A stretch of 64,000 nucleotides of DNA from Devosia crocina (GCF_900116545.1 NZ_FPCK01000001.1:1240001-1304000), one strand, 5' to 3'; shown: positions 44,081 through 54,696, counted from the first letter of the stretch. Program-made: numbers and translations. The notes: generated by a model from the sequence alone, not told the origin.

Positions 44081-46045
44081 ATGTCGATCATGGTGACGTT
44101 CCCCGATGGTGCATCTCGCGAGTTCCCGCGCGGCACCACCGGCACCACCGTGGTCGAGGGCATCTCCAAGTCACTGGCCAAGAAGACCGTGGCAATGCGC
44201 TGGAACGGCGTTCTCTCGGATCTTTCGGATCCGCTCGATGCCGACGGCAAGATCGAGTTCGTGACGCGCGATAGCGGCTCCAAGGATGTGCTGGAACTGA
44301 TCCGGCACGATGCTGCGCACGTGCTCGCGGAAGCCGTGCAGGAGCTTTGGCCCGATACGCAGGTGACCATCGGTCCTGTGATCGAGAATGGCTTTTACTA
44401 CGACTTCTATCGTCCGGCAGGTCCGTTCACCGAAGATGAGTTGCGCACCATCGAAAAGAAGATGAGCGAGATCATCGATCGTGGCGCGGCCTTCACCAAG
44501 GAGGTCTGGAGCCGCGACGAGGCCAAGGCCTGGTTCGAAGCCAAAGGCGAAGCCTTCAAGGTTGAGCTGGTGGATGCCATTCCGGCGGACCAGTCGATCA
44601 AGATGTATGCGCAGGGCCAGTGGAAGGACCTTTGCCGCGGCCCGCATATGCGGACGGTGAAGGATGTCGGCCAGGCGTTCAAGCTGACCAAGGTGGCCGG
44701 TGCTTATTGGCGTGGGGACAGCAATCGCGAGGTGCTCTCGCGCATCTACGGCACTGCTTTCCCAACCAAGGAAGAGCTCGACGCCCACATCACCATGCTC
44801 GAAGAGGCTGAAAAGCGCGACCACCGCAAGCTCGGCCGCGAAATGGATCTCTTCCACATGCAGGAAGAGGCGCCGGGGCAGGTGTTCTGGCACCCGAACG
44901 GCTGGAACATCTATGTGGGCCTGCAGGACTACATGCGCCGCAAGCAACGCGCCGACGGCTATGTCGAGGTGAACACGCCGCAAGTGGTAAGCCGCAAGCT
45001 CTGGGAAGCCTCAGGCCACTGGGACAATTATCAGGAAAACATGTTCATCGTCGAGGTCGACGAGGAGCACGCCAAAACCAAAACCGTCAATGCGCTCAAG
45101 CCGATGAATTGCCCCTGCCATGTGCAGGTGTTCAACCATGGCCTGAAATCCTATCGCGACTTGCCGCTCCGCATGGCCGAGTTCGGATCGTGCAATCGCT
45201 ACGAGCCTTCAGGGGCACTGCATGGAATCATGCGCGTGCGCGGCTTCACCCAGGACGACGCGCATATCTTCTGCACCGAGGAGCAGATCGAGGCCGAGAC
45301 GAAGAAGTTCATCGACTTTTTGGCCGGAATCTACGCCGATCTGGGCTTCACCGACTGGCGCATCAAGCTTTCGACGCGCCCGGAAAAGCGGATCGGTTCG
45401 GAAGAAAGCTGGGATCGTGCCGAAGCTGCCCTGGGCAATGCCTGCAAGGCGGCTGGGTATGACTTCACCGTCTTTCCCGGTGAGGGTGCATTCTATGGGC
45501 CCAAGCTCGAATTCGTTTTGACCGACGCCATCGGTCGTGACTGGCAGTGCGGCACACTCCAGGTGGATCCGAACCTGCCCGAGCGGCTGGATGCGGAATA
45601 TGTGGGAGCCGATGGCGCCAAGCACCGCCCGATCATGCTGCACCGGGCCGTGCTGGGGAGCTTCGAGAGATTCATCGGCATTCTGATCGAGAACAGCTCG
45701 GGCAAGCTGCCGTTCTGGCTCGCACCGCGGCAGGTTGTCGTCGCTACCATCGTTTCGGAAGCGGACGAGTATGCCGAAAAGCTAGTGAGCCAGTTGCGGG
45801 GGGCCGGCATTCGCGCCGAGCTCGATGCGCGCAACGAGAAGATCAACTACAAGGTGCGCGAGCATTCGGTGCAGAAGGTGCCGCTGATGTTCGTGGTCGG
45901 CAAGCGCGAGGCCGATGAAGGCACGGTATCCGTGCGTCGCCTCGGTGCCGAGGGTCAGATGGTCATGCCGTCGATGGAAGCCATAGTCACTCTTATTGCC
46001 GAAGCGACCCCACCCGATCTCAAGGCGAAGGCCGAGGCTGCCTGA
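44081..46045 (+). CDS. thrS: Threonyl-tRNA synthetase
   Basis: This 654-residue class II synthetase has an N-terminal TGS domain (about 1-62), an editing domain with the [12 protein letters not shown] motif, the catalytic core with [11 protein letters not shown] and [15 protein letters not shown], and a C-terminal anticodon-binding domain. ATG 44081 has GGAG eight bases upstream. Its stop overlaps the next gene (TGATG), so it heads a translation-related operon. No T-box or operator was recognised in the leader. Confidence 0.97.
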   Translation: MSIMVTFPDGASREFPRGTTGTTVVEGISKSLAKKTVAMRWNGVLSDLSDPLDADGKIEFVTRDSGSKDVLELIRHDAAHVLAEAVQELWPDTQVTIGPVIENGFYYDFYRPAGPFTEDELRTIEKKMSEIIDRGAAFTKEVWSRDEAKAWFEAKGEAFKVELVDAIPADQSIKMYAQGQWKDLCRGPHMRTVKDVGQAFKLTKVAGAYWRGDSNREVLSRIYGTAFPTKEELDAHITMLEEAEKRDHRKLGREMDLFHMQEEAPGQVFWHPNGWNIYVGLQDYMRRKQRADGYVEVNTPQVVSRKLWEASGHWDNYQENMFIVEVDEEHAKTKTVNALKPMNCPCHVQVFNHGLKSYRDLPLRMAEFGSCNRYEPSGALHGIMRVRGFTQDDAHIFCTEEQIEAETKKFIDFLAGIYADLGFTDWRIKLSTRPEKRIGSEESWDRAEAALGNACKAAGYDFTVFPGEGAFYGPKLEFVLTDAIGRDWQCGTLQVDPNLPERLDAEYVGADGAKHRPIMLHRAVLGSFERFIGILIENSSGKLPFWLAPRQVVVATIVSEADEYAEKLVSQLRGAGIRAELDARNEKINYKVREHSVQKVPLMFVVGKREADEGTVSVRRLGAEGQMVMPSMEAIVTLIAEATPPDLKAKAEAA

Positions 46046-46269
46046 TGCCGCAACGGCCATCCAATCGCGAGATGAAGGCGCTTTATCATCTGGGCGAGGC
46101 CAACGTGCTTGGCCCCGATGACTTCAAGGATATCGGTGAAAAGACCTTTGCCGGCATGCTCAAGAAGAAGTGGGTGGAAGAGGCCGGGCCGGGCAAATAC
46201 CGGACAACTGAAAAGGGCCGCATCATCCACGACGAGGAAGTGTATTTCACCGGGCGCTGGAAGCGTTAG
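46045..46269 (+). CDS. Small conserved hypothetical, winged-helix-like
   Basis: I do not recognise a name for this 74-residue basic protein. Its sequence, NREMKALYHLGEANVLG and GKYRTTEKGRIIHDEEVYF, suggests a short winged helix-turn-helix of the type found in restriction or MarR relatives, but no DNA-binding evidence is available. It is one-base coupled to thrS. It might be a regulator or RNA-binding accessory to ThrS. Confidence 0.65.
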   Translation: MPQRPSNREMKALYHLGEANVLGPDDFKDIGEKTFAGMLKKKWVEEAGPGKYRTTEKGRIIHDEEVYFTGRWKR

Positions 46270-46377
46270 TCGTGCGGCGGAGCATCCTTGTTCCGCCGCC
46301 CATTCTTCACCGGCGACGATCTGCGAGAGATGACTGTCCCTGTGTCCGGCGAAATGACGAGGCAAGCTGGGATTCCG

Positions 46378-46809
46378 ATGCCTGATCCGATACAGATCAC
46401 CCGCTCAGTCTTCATCGATCCCAGCGAGATCGAAGAAACATTTGTGCGTGGCGCGGGTCCGGGCGGGCAGAATGTCAACAAGGTGGCAAGCGCGGTGCAG
46501 TTGCGCTTTGATCTTGTGAATTCTCCTGGCATCCCCGAGCCGATGAAGCGGCGCGTTGCGACACTCGCCGGCAGCCGGCTAACCAAGGATGGTGTAATCG
46601 TCATCACTGCAAACAGCCATCGGGACCAGCCGCTGAACCGTGCGGAGGCTCTCGAGCGGCTGGTCGCCTTGCTCAAGGCGGGTGCCTTCGTGCCAAAGCC
46701 CCGGATCGCGACCCGCCCGACCCTTGCCAGCAAAAAACGGCGTCTCGATGCCAAAACCAATCGCTCGGGCATCAAGGCCGGACGTGGCCGGCCTCGTGTC
46801 GACGATTAG
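46378..46809 (+). CDS. arfB: Alternative ribosome-rescue factor ArfB
   Basis: This 143-residue peptidyl-tRNA hydrolase rescues stalled ribosomes. The catalytic GGQ motif is at residues 29-31 (GAGPGGQNVNK). The C-terminal tail is rich in Lys/Arg and Gly (KAGRGRPRVDD), which in ArfB inserts into the mRNA channel. The ATG at 46378 with GGGA upstream matches E. coli length; upstream in-frame starts add non-conserved residues. Its place after thrS joins translation functions. Confidence 0.93.
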   Translation: MPDPIQITRSVFIDPSEIEETFVRGAGPGGQNVNKVASAVQLRFDLVNSPGIPEPMKRRVATLAGSRLTKDGVIVITANSHRDQPLNRAEALERLVALLKAGAFVPKPRIATRPTLASKKRRLDAKTNRSGIKAGRGRPRVDD

Positions 46810-46839
46810 CATGCTCCCTTTGCCAAACTGGATGGATCT

Positions 46840-48216
46840 ATGAGCTTGAAGTTCGGAACAAGCGGCGTTCGCGGTCTTGTGGCGGATTTGGAGGGACAGC
46901 CGGCCAGGCGCTATGTCGCCGCGTTTCTTCGGCACCTTCAGTCCTCCGGACAGATGCAAGGCGGACGCGTACTTGTCGGATACGATCTGCGCCCCTCGAG
47001 CCCCGACATAGCAGTCGACTGCCTCAATGCCGTCGCCGCCTCAGGGTTCGAACCAGTTGACTGCGGTGCGGTTCCCACTCCGGCGCTGGCTCTTAGGGCG
47101 CTCGATACCGGCAGTGCGGCCGTTATGATTACGGGCAGTCATATTCCCGCCGATCGCAACGGTCTTAAATTCTACACGCCGACGGGTGAGGTGAGCAAAG
47201 ACGACGAGGCGGGAATCGTTGGCTCCCTCGGCGAGAGCCCCGTGCCCGATGCTTCCTATAGCGCTGCAGACGAACATGAGGTTACCCTCAGCGCCTATTT
47301 CGACCGATGTGTAAGCCTCTTGCCAGAAGGCGCTCTGGCGGGTTGGACGATCGGCATCTTCGAGCATTCGACGGTCTCGCGCGACCTGATGGGCGAAGTG
47401 GTGCGGGCGCTCGGGGCGAAAACAGTGTCGTTCGGCCGCAGCGACGTTTTCGTGCCGGTGGACACCGAAGCTTTTTCCGATGCCTTGTTTCAGCCGCTTG
47501 CCGGTTGGGTGCGCGACCATGATCTTGACGCCCTGATTTCAGCTGACGGAGATGCCGACCGGCCACTTCTGGTGGACGGCAAAGGTCAGTTTGTCCGCGG
47601 TGATGCGCTTGGCCTCCTTGCGGCGCGCTTTCTCGAAGCGAAAGCCGTCGTCACCCCCGTCACCTCCAACTCGGCAATCGAACGTACGGGGTTCTTTAGC
47701 GAGGTCGTCCGAACCCGTGTCGGATCGCCTTTTGTGGTGGCCGAGATGGAGAAGGCGACGAGCGTAGTTGGTTTTGAAGCCAATGGCGGCACATTTGTGG
47801 GCAGGGGCTTGAGCCTGCCGCCGCTGCCGACTCGCGACGCGATTTTGCCCGTGATTGCGACGCTGGCGCTTGCGGCTCGCGAAGGTATCACCGTCGCAGA
47901 CCTGGTTTTGCGTCTGCCACTGCAAGTCGCCGTGGCCGATCGGCTGCAGAACGTGCCTAGCGACCGGAGCGGTGAGTTCCTTGCCCGTCTTGGCGCCGAT
48001 GAGAACTATGCGAGCGAAGTTTTCGCGCCACACACGATCGAGCGCGTCAATGCGATCGATGGTCTGCAGTTCCACCTGACGGGTGGAGAGACCGTGCATT
48101 TTCGCGCGTCGGGCAATGCGCCCGAACTGCGCTCCTATGTCGAGGCTGCCACGGCGGAACGGGCAAGCGAATTGCTGGTCTGGTCAATGAGAGCGCTTGA
48201 AAAGGCGGTCCGGTAG
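46840..48216 (+). CDS. Phosphomannomutase/phosphoglucomutase-family protein
   Basis: This 458-residue alpha-D-phosphohexomutase has the phosphoserine site TGSHIPADRNGLK, the metal-binding DGDADRP, the sugar-binding GFEANGG and the phosphate loop RASGNAPELR. Substrate selection (mannose, glucose or glucosamine phosphate) cannot be settled by these motifs. It likely supplies sugar nucleotides for envelope glycans. A terminator follows. Confidence 0.88.
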   Translation: MSLKFGTSGVRGLVADLEGQPARRYVAAFLRHLQSSGQMQGGRVLVGYDLRPSSPDIAVDCLNAVAASGFEPVDCGAVPTPALALRALDTGSAAVMITGSHIPADRNGLKFYTPTGEVSKDDEAGIVGSLGESPVPDASYSAADEHEVTLSAYFDRCVSLLPEGALAGWTIGIFEHSTVSRDLMGEVVRALGAKTVSFGRSDVFVPVDTEAFSDALFQPLAGWVRDHDLDALISADGDADRPLLVDGKGQFVRGDALGLLAARFLEAKAVVTPVTSNSAIERTGFFSEVVRTRVGSPFVVAEMEKATSVVGFEANGGTFVGRGLSLPPLPTRDAILPVIATLALAAREGITVADLVLRLPLQVAVADRLQNVPSDRSGEFLARLGADENYASEVFAPHTIERVNAIDGLQFHLTGGETVHFRASGNAPELRSYVEAATAERASELLVWSMRALEKAVR

Positions 48217-48227
48217 CTGAAATGAAA

Positions 48228-48248
48228 AGGGCGGCGGGTGGCCGCCCT
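48228..48248. terminator. Bidirectional hairpin terminator
   Basis: An 8-bp perfect stem (agggcggc / gccgccct) with a 5-base loop lies between convergent genes. It is preceded by AAAA on the left; the T-run on the right is weak, so it works best for the minus-strand transcript. Confidence 0.6.
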
Positions 48249-48255
48249 CAGCTAT

Positions 48256-50049
48256 CTATTCGGCTGTCGCGGTGATGTTCACCTTATCGATCAGCACGGT
48301 GGGGTCTTCTTCGGCCGCAGCGAAATCGATCATGCTGAGGCCCGGATCGTTCTTCGCCTCGATGCCGATGCTGAGCGATTTTGCCGCCCCGCTGACGAAG
48401 CGATTGATAGCCGAACCCAGGTTCGCCGCGTCTGCTGCGCCTGCCATGACTCCGATGATCGTGCCTTCGGCGAGCCCCGCAAAGACCGGGCGCAACGTGG
48501 CGGGATCTGCGCCCTGTTCGGCCGCAGCGATGGCCAGGATGATATCGGACAGTCCGGCATCGGTGATGTCGAGGTTCAAGGTTTTCACCGCCAGCGCAAG
48601 TCCGGCCATCATGGCCTCGTTCTCGTCGGACGAGAACAGTGCCTCGGTGGCATTGGCGAGCGTGCCTGAAAGAACGACGGTCGCCAGATCGACCCCGCTG
48701 AGCGAGATTTCTTCCACATCGATGCTGCTGGTGCCTGCGTTCCATGACGCAGCCACGCGGAAACCGGCGTCGATATCGGTGATGCCGAGGCTGACCAACT
48801 GCTGGAGTTGCTCGTCCCCACCATCTTCAGGCAACTGGACGCGTATGCCGGTTGCCGAGGTATCGAGCACACTGGGGATGCCGTTGATATAACCTCCAAG
48901 GGTCAGATCAAACGCGTCGACATCGGCGACGATCCGCTCGCCATCGACATCGGGATCAGGGATATCAACGGATAGATCGGAAAGAGCAAATCCCTCAAAG
49001 GCAGGGATCATGGACCGGACATTTTCTGCAAGCCAGCCGTCATCGATCCGCTCGGGCGCAGACTCGAGCGTTGCGATGGCGGAAGTGAAATCGGATCGCT
49101 TGATCGTGACATTACCCAGCGCAATGGTGCCCTCGTCTCCCATATCGAGAGCAAACCCATCCATGGCGATCGAGGGGTAAATGCCGGGCGACATGCCGCC
49201 CATTGTCATGCCGGCGACGGCGATCGTGAGGCTGCGACCTTCGTCATCGACGCCGTCGCAGGAAAGACCGTCGACGACGAACTCCTCCGTTTCGAAGGCG
49301 GTAAGGAAGTCGGCATAGATGCGGAACACCTTGCCCAGGGTTTCCGGCGATGGGTCGTCGGGATTGTCTTCGAGCTGCTGCATCACAGCAGCGAACTCGA
49401 TAAGGGAGGTATCCAGCGGCCGAGCGCGCACCTCGGCCGTGCTGATCGAGCCCAGCTGGCACGAAGCGTCCTCGGCTTCGAAACTCCCACCTTCGAGCAC
49501 GAAGTCCGAATAGAGTGTCTCCATACTGGTCCAGCCAGGATCGTCGACAAGACCATATATATCGAGCACGCCAGCCATATTGAAGTTGGCGGCCGACATT
49601 GCGCCCATTTCGGCGGAGCCATCGGGCGCCGTAAAGCTCGAGCCATCGAGGCTGACCGATGATGCAACGCCCTTGCTGACGTTTTCGAGGACTAGATTGT
49701 TGAAGACCAGGGTGCTTTCCTCGGGGGCCCCGTCGATCGTTGTGGTGATGGTCACCCGTATCTCGGGCACGGTGATGCTGGACGCATCAAGCGTTGCAAG
49801 TGCCTCAGCATTGTCAACGAGATCGCCGCTGATGATTGCACGAATGGTTTCTTCATCGACGCTGGAATCAACTGCATCCACGGTGGGGATGGAGATCGAA
49901 AAGGCGGGCGCTGCAGCAACGGCCTCTTGGGTCGGGGTCCTAGTCTTGACCTTTTGCGCCATGGCTGGAATGGCCGGCAGTGCGACGCTGACCAGACAGG
50001 CTGCGGCTATGCTGGCAAGGCCACGTCTGGAAATAACGTTCGATGTCAT
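48256..50049 (-). CDS. Large secreted protein of unknown function
   Basis: I do not recognise this 597-residue protein. It begins with a signal peptide (SRRGLASIAAACLVSV...AMA/Q); the twin Arg hints at Tat export but the motif is incomplete. The mature part is very acidic, almost free of Lys, and made of repeating short strands such as LDIYGLV, IALGNVTI, LTLGGYI and EISLSGVDLATVVLSG, like a beta-solenoid or a lipid-binding scaffold. Two Cys lie near 197 and 262. It is flanked by terminators or gaps and stands alone. Confidence 0.7.
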   Translation of the reverse strand: MTSNVISRRGLASIAAACLVSVALPAIPAMAQKVKTRTPTQEAVAAAPAFSISIPTVDAVDSSVDEETIRAIISGDLVDNAEALATLDASSITVPEIRVTITTTIDGAPEESTLVFNNLVLENVSKGVASSVSLDGSSFTAPDGSAEMGAMSAANFNMAGVLDIYGLVDDPGWTSMETLYSDFVLEGGSFEAEDASCQLGSISTAEVRARPLDTSLIEFAAVMQQLEDNPDDPSPETLGKVFRIYADFLTAFETEEFVVDGLSCDGVDDEGRSLTIAVAGMTMGGMSPGIYPSIAMDGFALDMGDEGTIALGNVTIKRSDFTSAIATLESAPERIDDGWLAENVRSMIPAFEGFALSDLSVDIPDPDVDGERIVADVDAFDLTLGGYINGIPSVLDTSATGIRVQLPEDGGDEQLQQLVSLGITDIDAGFRVAASWNAGTSSIDVEEISLSGVDLATVVLSGTLANATEALFSSDENEAMMAGLALAVKTLNLDITDAGLSDIILAIAAAEQGADPATLRPVFAGLAEGTIIGVMAGAADAANLGSAINRFVSGAAKSLSIGIEAKNDPGLSMIDFAAAEEDPTVLIDKVNITATAE

Positions 50050-50154
50050 AGAGTTCTCCCGGTTCTGGCGGACTGTGCACCTCCGCCGATCTGTGACAAC
50101 AGATAGCGGCCATTTGTAGGAGGGGCAAATGCAAGTGCCGTGACGGACCGGCGC

Positions 50155-51279
50155 TTAGCGGCTGCGCAGCGCCACAAGCTGGCCACTCGACCATTCGATC
50201 TGTTGGTCCAGATCCAACTCCAGCAGCAGGATCTGCAAAGATTGCGGCGGTAGGCCAGTTGCTACCAAAATGTCGTCCACCGCCATCGGCGTAGGCGACA
50301 GCGCGGTCAAGAGGCGGGAGCGTTCGTCCTCGCCTGGGGGTTCGACAGCAGGCAGATCAAGCGGCAATTCCCATTCTCGATCTAAGAAAGCCTGGCGGGA
50401 AGGATCAGCGCTGCCGATTGTGTCGAGTATGTCAGCGGCAGACATTACCAGCTTGGCGCCCTGCTGGATCAGGCTGTTTCCACCCTCGGCACGCGGATCG
50501 AGCGGAGATCCGGGAACGGCGAAAACATCTCGATTTTGCTCAAGCGCCAGCCTCGCAGTGATGAGAGAGCCTGAGCGCTTCGCCGCCTCGACCACCACAA
50601 TGCCGAGCGAAAGGCCAGACACAAGCCGATTGCGACGTGGGAAGTCTCGAGCCCGGGGTTCCCAACCGATCGGCATCTCGCTCAGAAGCGCTCCGCCAGA
50701 TTGAAGGATCTGGTCCGCTAGCGGCCTGTTTTCGTCGGGATATATGCAGTCGAGCCCGCCAGCGAGCACTGCCACGGTGCCCGTTTCCAGGCTCGCCCGG
50801 TGCGCCGCGGTGTCTATGCCACGGGCAAGGCCTGATATGATCGTATAGCCACCGGCCCCCAAATCACCCACCAGCATGTGTGTCATCTTGATGCCCGCTG
50901 CCGAGGCATTGCGTGCTCCGACCACCCCGACAGTGCGTTGCCAATCGAGCCGCTCGCCACCGGCCATGGTAAGAACCGGAGGAGCGGCCGGGATGTGATG
51001 GAGATGCCCGGGATAGTCAGGATCGACCATGGTGACGATCCGGCCTCCGAGCCTTTCGGTTGCGGCGATTTCGTCTTCAGCCGACATGTGGGAAGCGATT
51101 TGGATGGGCCTGCCTGAATTGCGCATCAGGCCGGGAAGGGCGTCCAGCGCAGCTTCCACCGTGCCAAACCGGTTGACCAGTTGGCGGAAGGTGACGGGGC
51201 CGACATTGCCGCTCCGCGCCAAGCGTAGCCAATCAATGCGCTGGGCCGGCGTGAGCGTATGCGTCACGCGGGCCACCAT
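50155..51279 (-). CDS. dprA: DNA-processing protein DprA
   Basis: This 374-residue protein loads RecA on incoming single-stranded DNA in transformation. The Rossmann core shows VGARNASAAG, GLARGIDTAAH and the FPRRNRLVSGLS motif. An N-terminal helical (SAM-like) part and a C-terminal winged helix are present. The ATG at 51279 lies three bases after the plsY stop. Its presence does not by itself show natural competence. Confidence 0.94.
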   Translation of the reverse strand: MVARVTHTLTPAQRIDWLRLARSGNVGPVTFRQLVNRFGTVEAALDALPGLMRNSGRPIQIASHMSAEDEIAATERLGGRIVTMVDPDYPGHLHHIPAAPPVLTMAGGERLDWQRTVGVVGARNASAAGIKMTHMLVGDLGAGGYTIISGLARGIDTAAHRASLETGTVAVLAGGLDCIYPDENRPLADQILQSGGALLSEMPIGWEPRARDFPRRNRLVSGLSLGIVVVEAAKRSGSLITARLALEQNRDVFAVPGSPLDPRAEGGNSLIQQGAKLVMSAADILDTIGSADPSRQAFLDREWELPLDLPAVEPPGEDERSRLLTALSPTPMAVDDILVATGLPPQSLQILLLELDLDQQIEWSSGQLVALRSR

Positions 51280-51282
51280 GGA

Positions 51283-51891
51283 TCAGCTCGCCTTCTTCTG
51301 GCTGCCGATGCGCGGCTCTGTACCCGACAGGAGACGCGCGATGTTTTCGCGATGCTGGAAGAACAGCAGCAGCGCCAGAACGAGCACCGTCATCGAAAGC
51401 CACTCCGATCCGAAGAGATAGGCAAAGATCGGGGCGGTCGCTGCGGCGGTCAGCGCGGAAAGAGAAGAAATTTTACGGGTTAGGGCAATCAACAGCCACA
51501 CCGTGCAGAAGATGAGCCCCACAGGCCAGGCAAGCGCAAGAAGAGAGCCGATCATGACCGCCACACCCTTGCCGCCCTTGAAGCCGAGCCAGACCGGAAA
51601 GCAATGACCAAAGAAAGCGCCGACTGCCGCCAGCATGGCCGCTTCCTCGCCCCAGAAATAACGTGCAACAACCACCGGAACGGCTGCCTTGAGCGCGTCC
51701 AGGACGAGAGTTGCGGCCGCAACCTTCTTGTTACCGGTACGCAGCACATTGGTCGCACCGATATTGCCTGAACCAATCTTGCGAATATCGCCAAGGCCGG
51801 CGGCGTGGGTCAGGATCAAGCCAAAGGGAATGGAACCGGCAAGATATCCGAGCACCAGTGCCAGAACGAGTGGCATGATATCAATCGTCAT
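51283..51891 (-). CDS. plsY: Acyl-phosphate:glycerol-3-phosphate acyltransferase PlsY
   Basis: This 202-residue membrane enzyme starts phospholipid synthesis. The conserved loops are [25 protein letters not shown] and FKGGKGVAV, with five to six membrane segments. ATG 51891 with a strong GGGGG upstream is chosen over 51942. Order pyrC-plsY-dprA is typical in Rhizobiales. The 133 bases upstream, to pyrC, hold no recognised signal. Confidence 0.95.
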   Translation of the reverse strand: MTIDIMPLVLALVLGYLAGSIPFGLILTHAAGLGDIRKIGSGNIGATNVLRTGNKKVAAATLVLDALKAAVPVVVARYFWGEEAAMLAAVGAFFGHCFPVWLGFKGGKGVAVMIGSLLALAWPVGLIFCTVWLLIALTRKISSLSALTAAATAPIFAYLFGSEWLSMTVLVLALLLFFQHRENIARLLSGTEPRIGSQKKAS

Positions 51892-52024
51892 GATTGCCCC
51901 CTTTATCTTCAGAGCAGTAGCGCCCGGCAGGTCTTGGAGCAAGGGCCACGACGGTACAAGACCACATCATGCTGCCGCTTTTCCAGGCTGAGGCGCGCTG
52001 CGCCTGTTCTGCTTCGTGCCCCGG

Positions 52025-53317
52025 TCAATCCTCGTGGAGGAACACCGTTTCGCCGCCGACGATCGTCCGCATCACCTTGCCAGCAAGGCGTGCTCCTTCG
52101 AAGCTGGTGTTGCGCGAGCGCGACCTCAGCTGGTTCTCGTTCACCTGCCAGGGATAGTCGAGATCGACTAGGATCAGGTCCGCCGGTGCACCCTTGGCAA
52201 TCCGACCGGACTCAAGCCCCAGGATCTGCGCGGGCCGGTACGTCATGGCCTTCAGCACGCTCAGAAGTGGCACATCGCCGGAATGAACCAGCCGCAATGC
52301 AGCGGCTAGAAGCGTTTCGAGACCGATGGCGCCGTTTGAGGCCTCTGCAAAGGGCTGACGCTTGACTTCGCTATCCTGTGGGTCGTGATCGGAGTGGATG
52401 GTGTCGATCGCGCCTGCCCGCAATCCTTCGATAATCGCCTGCCGATCCGCTTCCGTGCGCAAGGGGGTGCCCAGCTTGAAATAAGTGCGGTATCGGCCGA
52501 TGTCGTTCTCGTTGAGACAGAGATTGTTGATCGACACGCCAGCCGTAATGCGCGGATTGCGTTTCTTGGCGCTGGCGACAATCTCCACTGACCCTTCAGT
52601 CGAGATTTGCGCTGCGTGGTACCGCACTCCGGTCAGGGCGGCGAGCTGCAGGTCGCGGGCCAGCGGAATGGTTTCGGCTTCGCGCGGAACGCCCTTCAAC
52701 CCCAATACAGTGGCGAACAACCCTTCATTCATAACGCCTTCGCCGATCAAACCTGCATCGGCGACGTGATGAACGATAGTCATATCGTAATTGGCGGCAT
52801 AGGACATCGCCGTGCGCAACAGGGCAGTCGATTGAATGGAGTTGCGTCCATCGGTGAGGCACACTGCGCCTGCTTCCCGCATGAGCCCAAATTCGGTCAG
52901 ATCCTTGCCGGCCAGACCCTTGGTAATGCCCCCCGCCGGCAAGACGTTCACCTTGGCCGTAGCTTTGGCGCGACGAACAAGGAAATCAACCACGGCGCCG
53001 TCGTCGACCGCCGGCATGGTGTCGGGCATCATAACAAAGGATGTGATGCCGCCCGCTGCAGCCGCTTGGCCAGCAGAGGCAAGCGTTTCGCGATATTCCC
53101 AACCCGGTTCGCCGGTGAACACGCGCATGTCGACCAGGCCAGGCGCGAGAGCCAGCCCTCCCGCATTCACGACCTCGGCGCCGTCCGGAACCCCGACGGG
53201 ACCGCCCAGTGCGATGTCGCTGATGCGACCATTCTCGATAAGAATTGCTCCCTTCTGGTCGGTGCCGGAGGCAGGATCCAGAACACGGGCGTTTTCGATG
53301 AGCAGTGGCCTGGTCAT
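52025..53317 (-). CDS. pyrC: Dihydroorotase-like protein, probably inactive (PyrC')
   Basis: This 430-residue amidohydrolase-fold protein aligns with dihydroorotase but lacks zinc ligands. The canonical D-x-H-x-H-x-R-E-P-G reads [10 protein letters not shown] at residues 63-72, so both His and the Arg are lost (R65, F67, G69). The later HSDHDPQD also departs from TDHAPH. Such inactive PyrC' proteins are known to support aspartate transcarbamoylase structure, and this gene overlaps pyrB by four bases. A true PyrC must be encoded elsewhere if pyrimidine synthesis is complete. Confidence 0.88.
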   Translation of the reverse strand: MTRPLLIENARVLDPASGTDQKGAILIENGRISDIALGGPVGVPDGAEVVNAGGLALAPGLVDMRVFTGEPGWEYRETLASAGQAAAAGGITSFVMMPDTMPAVDDGAVVDFLVRRAKATAKVNVLPAGGITKGLAGKDLTEFGLMREAGAVCLTDGRNSIQSTALLRTAMSYAANYDMTIVHHVADAGLIGEGVMNEGLFATVLGLKGVPREAETIPLARDLQLAALTGVRYHAAQISTEGSVEIVASAKKRNPRITAGVSINNLCLNENDIGRYRTYFKLGTPLRTEADRQAIIEGLRAGAIDTIHSDHDPQDSEVKRQPFAEASNGAIGLETLLAAALRLVHSGDVPLLSVLKAMTYRPAQILGLESGRIAKGAPADLILVDLDYPWQVNENQLRSRSRNTSFEGARLAGKVMRTIVGGETVFLHED

Positions 53318-54276
53318 GCTTGCTCTCCGGACAGCAGGGCATCGAGAACTGCCATACGCACAGCCACGCCCATCTCGACCTGATCGGTAATGACGGATCT
53401 TGCACTGTCGGCAATGGCAGGATCTATTTCTACGCCGCGGTTCATCGGCCCTGGATGCATGACGATCGCATCGGGCTTTGCGTGGGCGAGCCTTTCAGCG
53501 TCGAGCCCATAGAAACGGTAGTATTCGCGTACCGACGGGATCATCTTGCCGCTGGCTCGCTCGTGCTGCAGGCGGAGCATCATCACCACGTCCACGTCCT
53601 TCAGACCCGCTTCCATGTCTGTAAAAACCTCGGTTGCGAGGTGTTCGATGCCGGCGGGCAACAGGTTGCGTGGCGCGATCACCCTCGTGCGCACATGAAG
53701 CGCGCCGAGCAGCAGCAGGTTGGATCGAGCAACCCGGGAATTGGCGATGTCTCCGCAGATGGCAACAGTCAGTCCGTTGATCCGCCCCTTGTGCCGCCGG
53801 ATGGTGAGAGCATCGAGGAGGGCCTGGGTCGGGTGCTCATGTGCGCCGTCGCCGGCATTGACGACCGAGCAGCCTACTTTTTGGGACAACAGTTCCACCG
53901 CGCCGGCGGCCGAGTGACGAACAACAAGCACATCGGGGCGCATGGCGTTCAGTGTTGCCGCCGTGTCGATCAACGTCTCGCCCTTGCTGACCGAAGAGCT
54001 TTTGACGGACATGTTGACCACGAGCGCGCCAAGACGCTTGCCGGCGATCTCGAAGGAGGATTGTGTGCGCGTCGAGGGCTCGAAAAACAGGTTGATCTGC
54101 GTCTTGCCCGAAAGCGTGGGCAATGACTTGCGCTCCTGTCGGCTGACCGGAACCATGCGCTCAGCCCGATCAAGCAGTTCGATGATTTCGGGCTGCTTGA
54201 GATCGGCGATGGAAATGAGGTGTCTTTGACGGAACGGAGGAAAGTCGCCAGAGGTGCTGGCGGGCATATCGGCCAT
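53314..54276 (-). CDS. pyrB: Aspartate carbamoyltransferase catalytic subunit
   Basis: This 320-residue enzyme condenses carbamoyl phosphate and aspartate. Markers are [12 protein letters not shown] (carbamoyl phosphate site), [13 protein letters not shown] and [15 protein letters not shown] lies about 10 bases before the ATG. It is coupled to the pseudo-dihydroorotase, consistent with a dodecameric ATCase-PyrC' complex. No pyrI regulatory subunit is seen. Its promoter must lie in the 420-base region upstream. Confidence 0.95.
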   Translation of the reverse strand: MADMPASTSGDFPPFRQRHLISIADLKQPEIIELLDRAERMVPVSRQERKSLPTLSGKTQINLFFEPSTRTQSSFEIAGKRLGALVVNMSVKSSSVSKGETLIDTAATLNAMRPDVLVVRHSAAGAVELLSQKVGCSVVNAGDGAHEHPTQALLDALTIRRHKGRINGLTVAICGDIANSRVARSNLLLLGALHVRTRVIAPRNLLPAGIEHLATEVFTDMEAGLKDVDVVMMLRLQHERASGKMIPSVREYYRFYGLDAERLAHAKPDAIVMHPGPMNRGVEIDPAIADSARSVITDQVEMGVAVRMAVLDALLSGEQA

Positions 54277-54696
54277 GCTCGAAACCCTTCAGATTTGCTG
54301 CGGTCTATCCGAGGGCAGGGCAGGGTTCAACCGGTCCGTGTCGGCAATACATTCGACAGGCACAATAAGCACCTTGACGACAACAATATATCGGAACATA
54401 AGAAGAACATATGTGAACAAACTCAGGGGTAAGTAAAAGCACGGGTTTGCCTCAAGAGAGGTTTAGGGCGCTTAGTTGTGGGCGCTTGCTGCTCATGAGA
54501 GGTGCCCCTATGTGCTCACTCGCCGTATTTCTAGCATTTCTCAAGCGTAGTTTCCGCAGGTGGATCAACGAGGGTATGCGAGCCATTACATGCATTACCT
54601 CCGAAGATCATTCGATACGCCAGCGAAGGTGCCGGAGTTGCACGGTTCGTCTTCGCATGGTTGTCGGCCTGGACGGAGGAAAGAGGCTGCAAGTTG
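54277..54696. other. Low-GC region with no convincing gene
   Basis: This 420-base stretch separates pyrB from the DUF2442-HTH gene. From about 54360 it is poorer in GC than its neighbours. It holds a possible LexA-type site and a TTGACG element. The reading frames here (for example 54447-54740) have no recognisable domain and are best treated as non-coding or decayed foreign sequence. Confidence 0.5.
54374..54418 (+). promoter_or_regulatory. Possible SOS (LexA-box) promoter
   Basis: TTGACG at 54374 could be a -35. The sequence GAAC-N7-GAAC at 54394-54408 is the complement of the alphaproteobacterial LexA box GTTC-N7-GTTC and would cover the -10; a third GAAC follows at 54415. A match of eight fixed bases is expected about twice by chance in a window of this size, so context is the main support. 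Confidence 0.4.
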
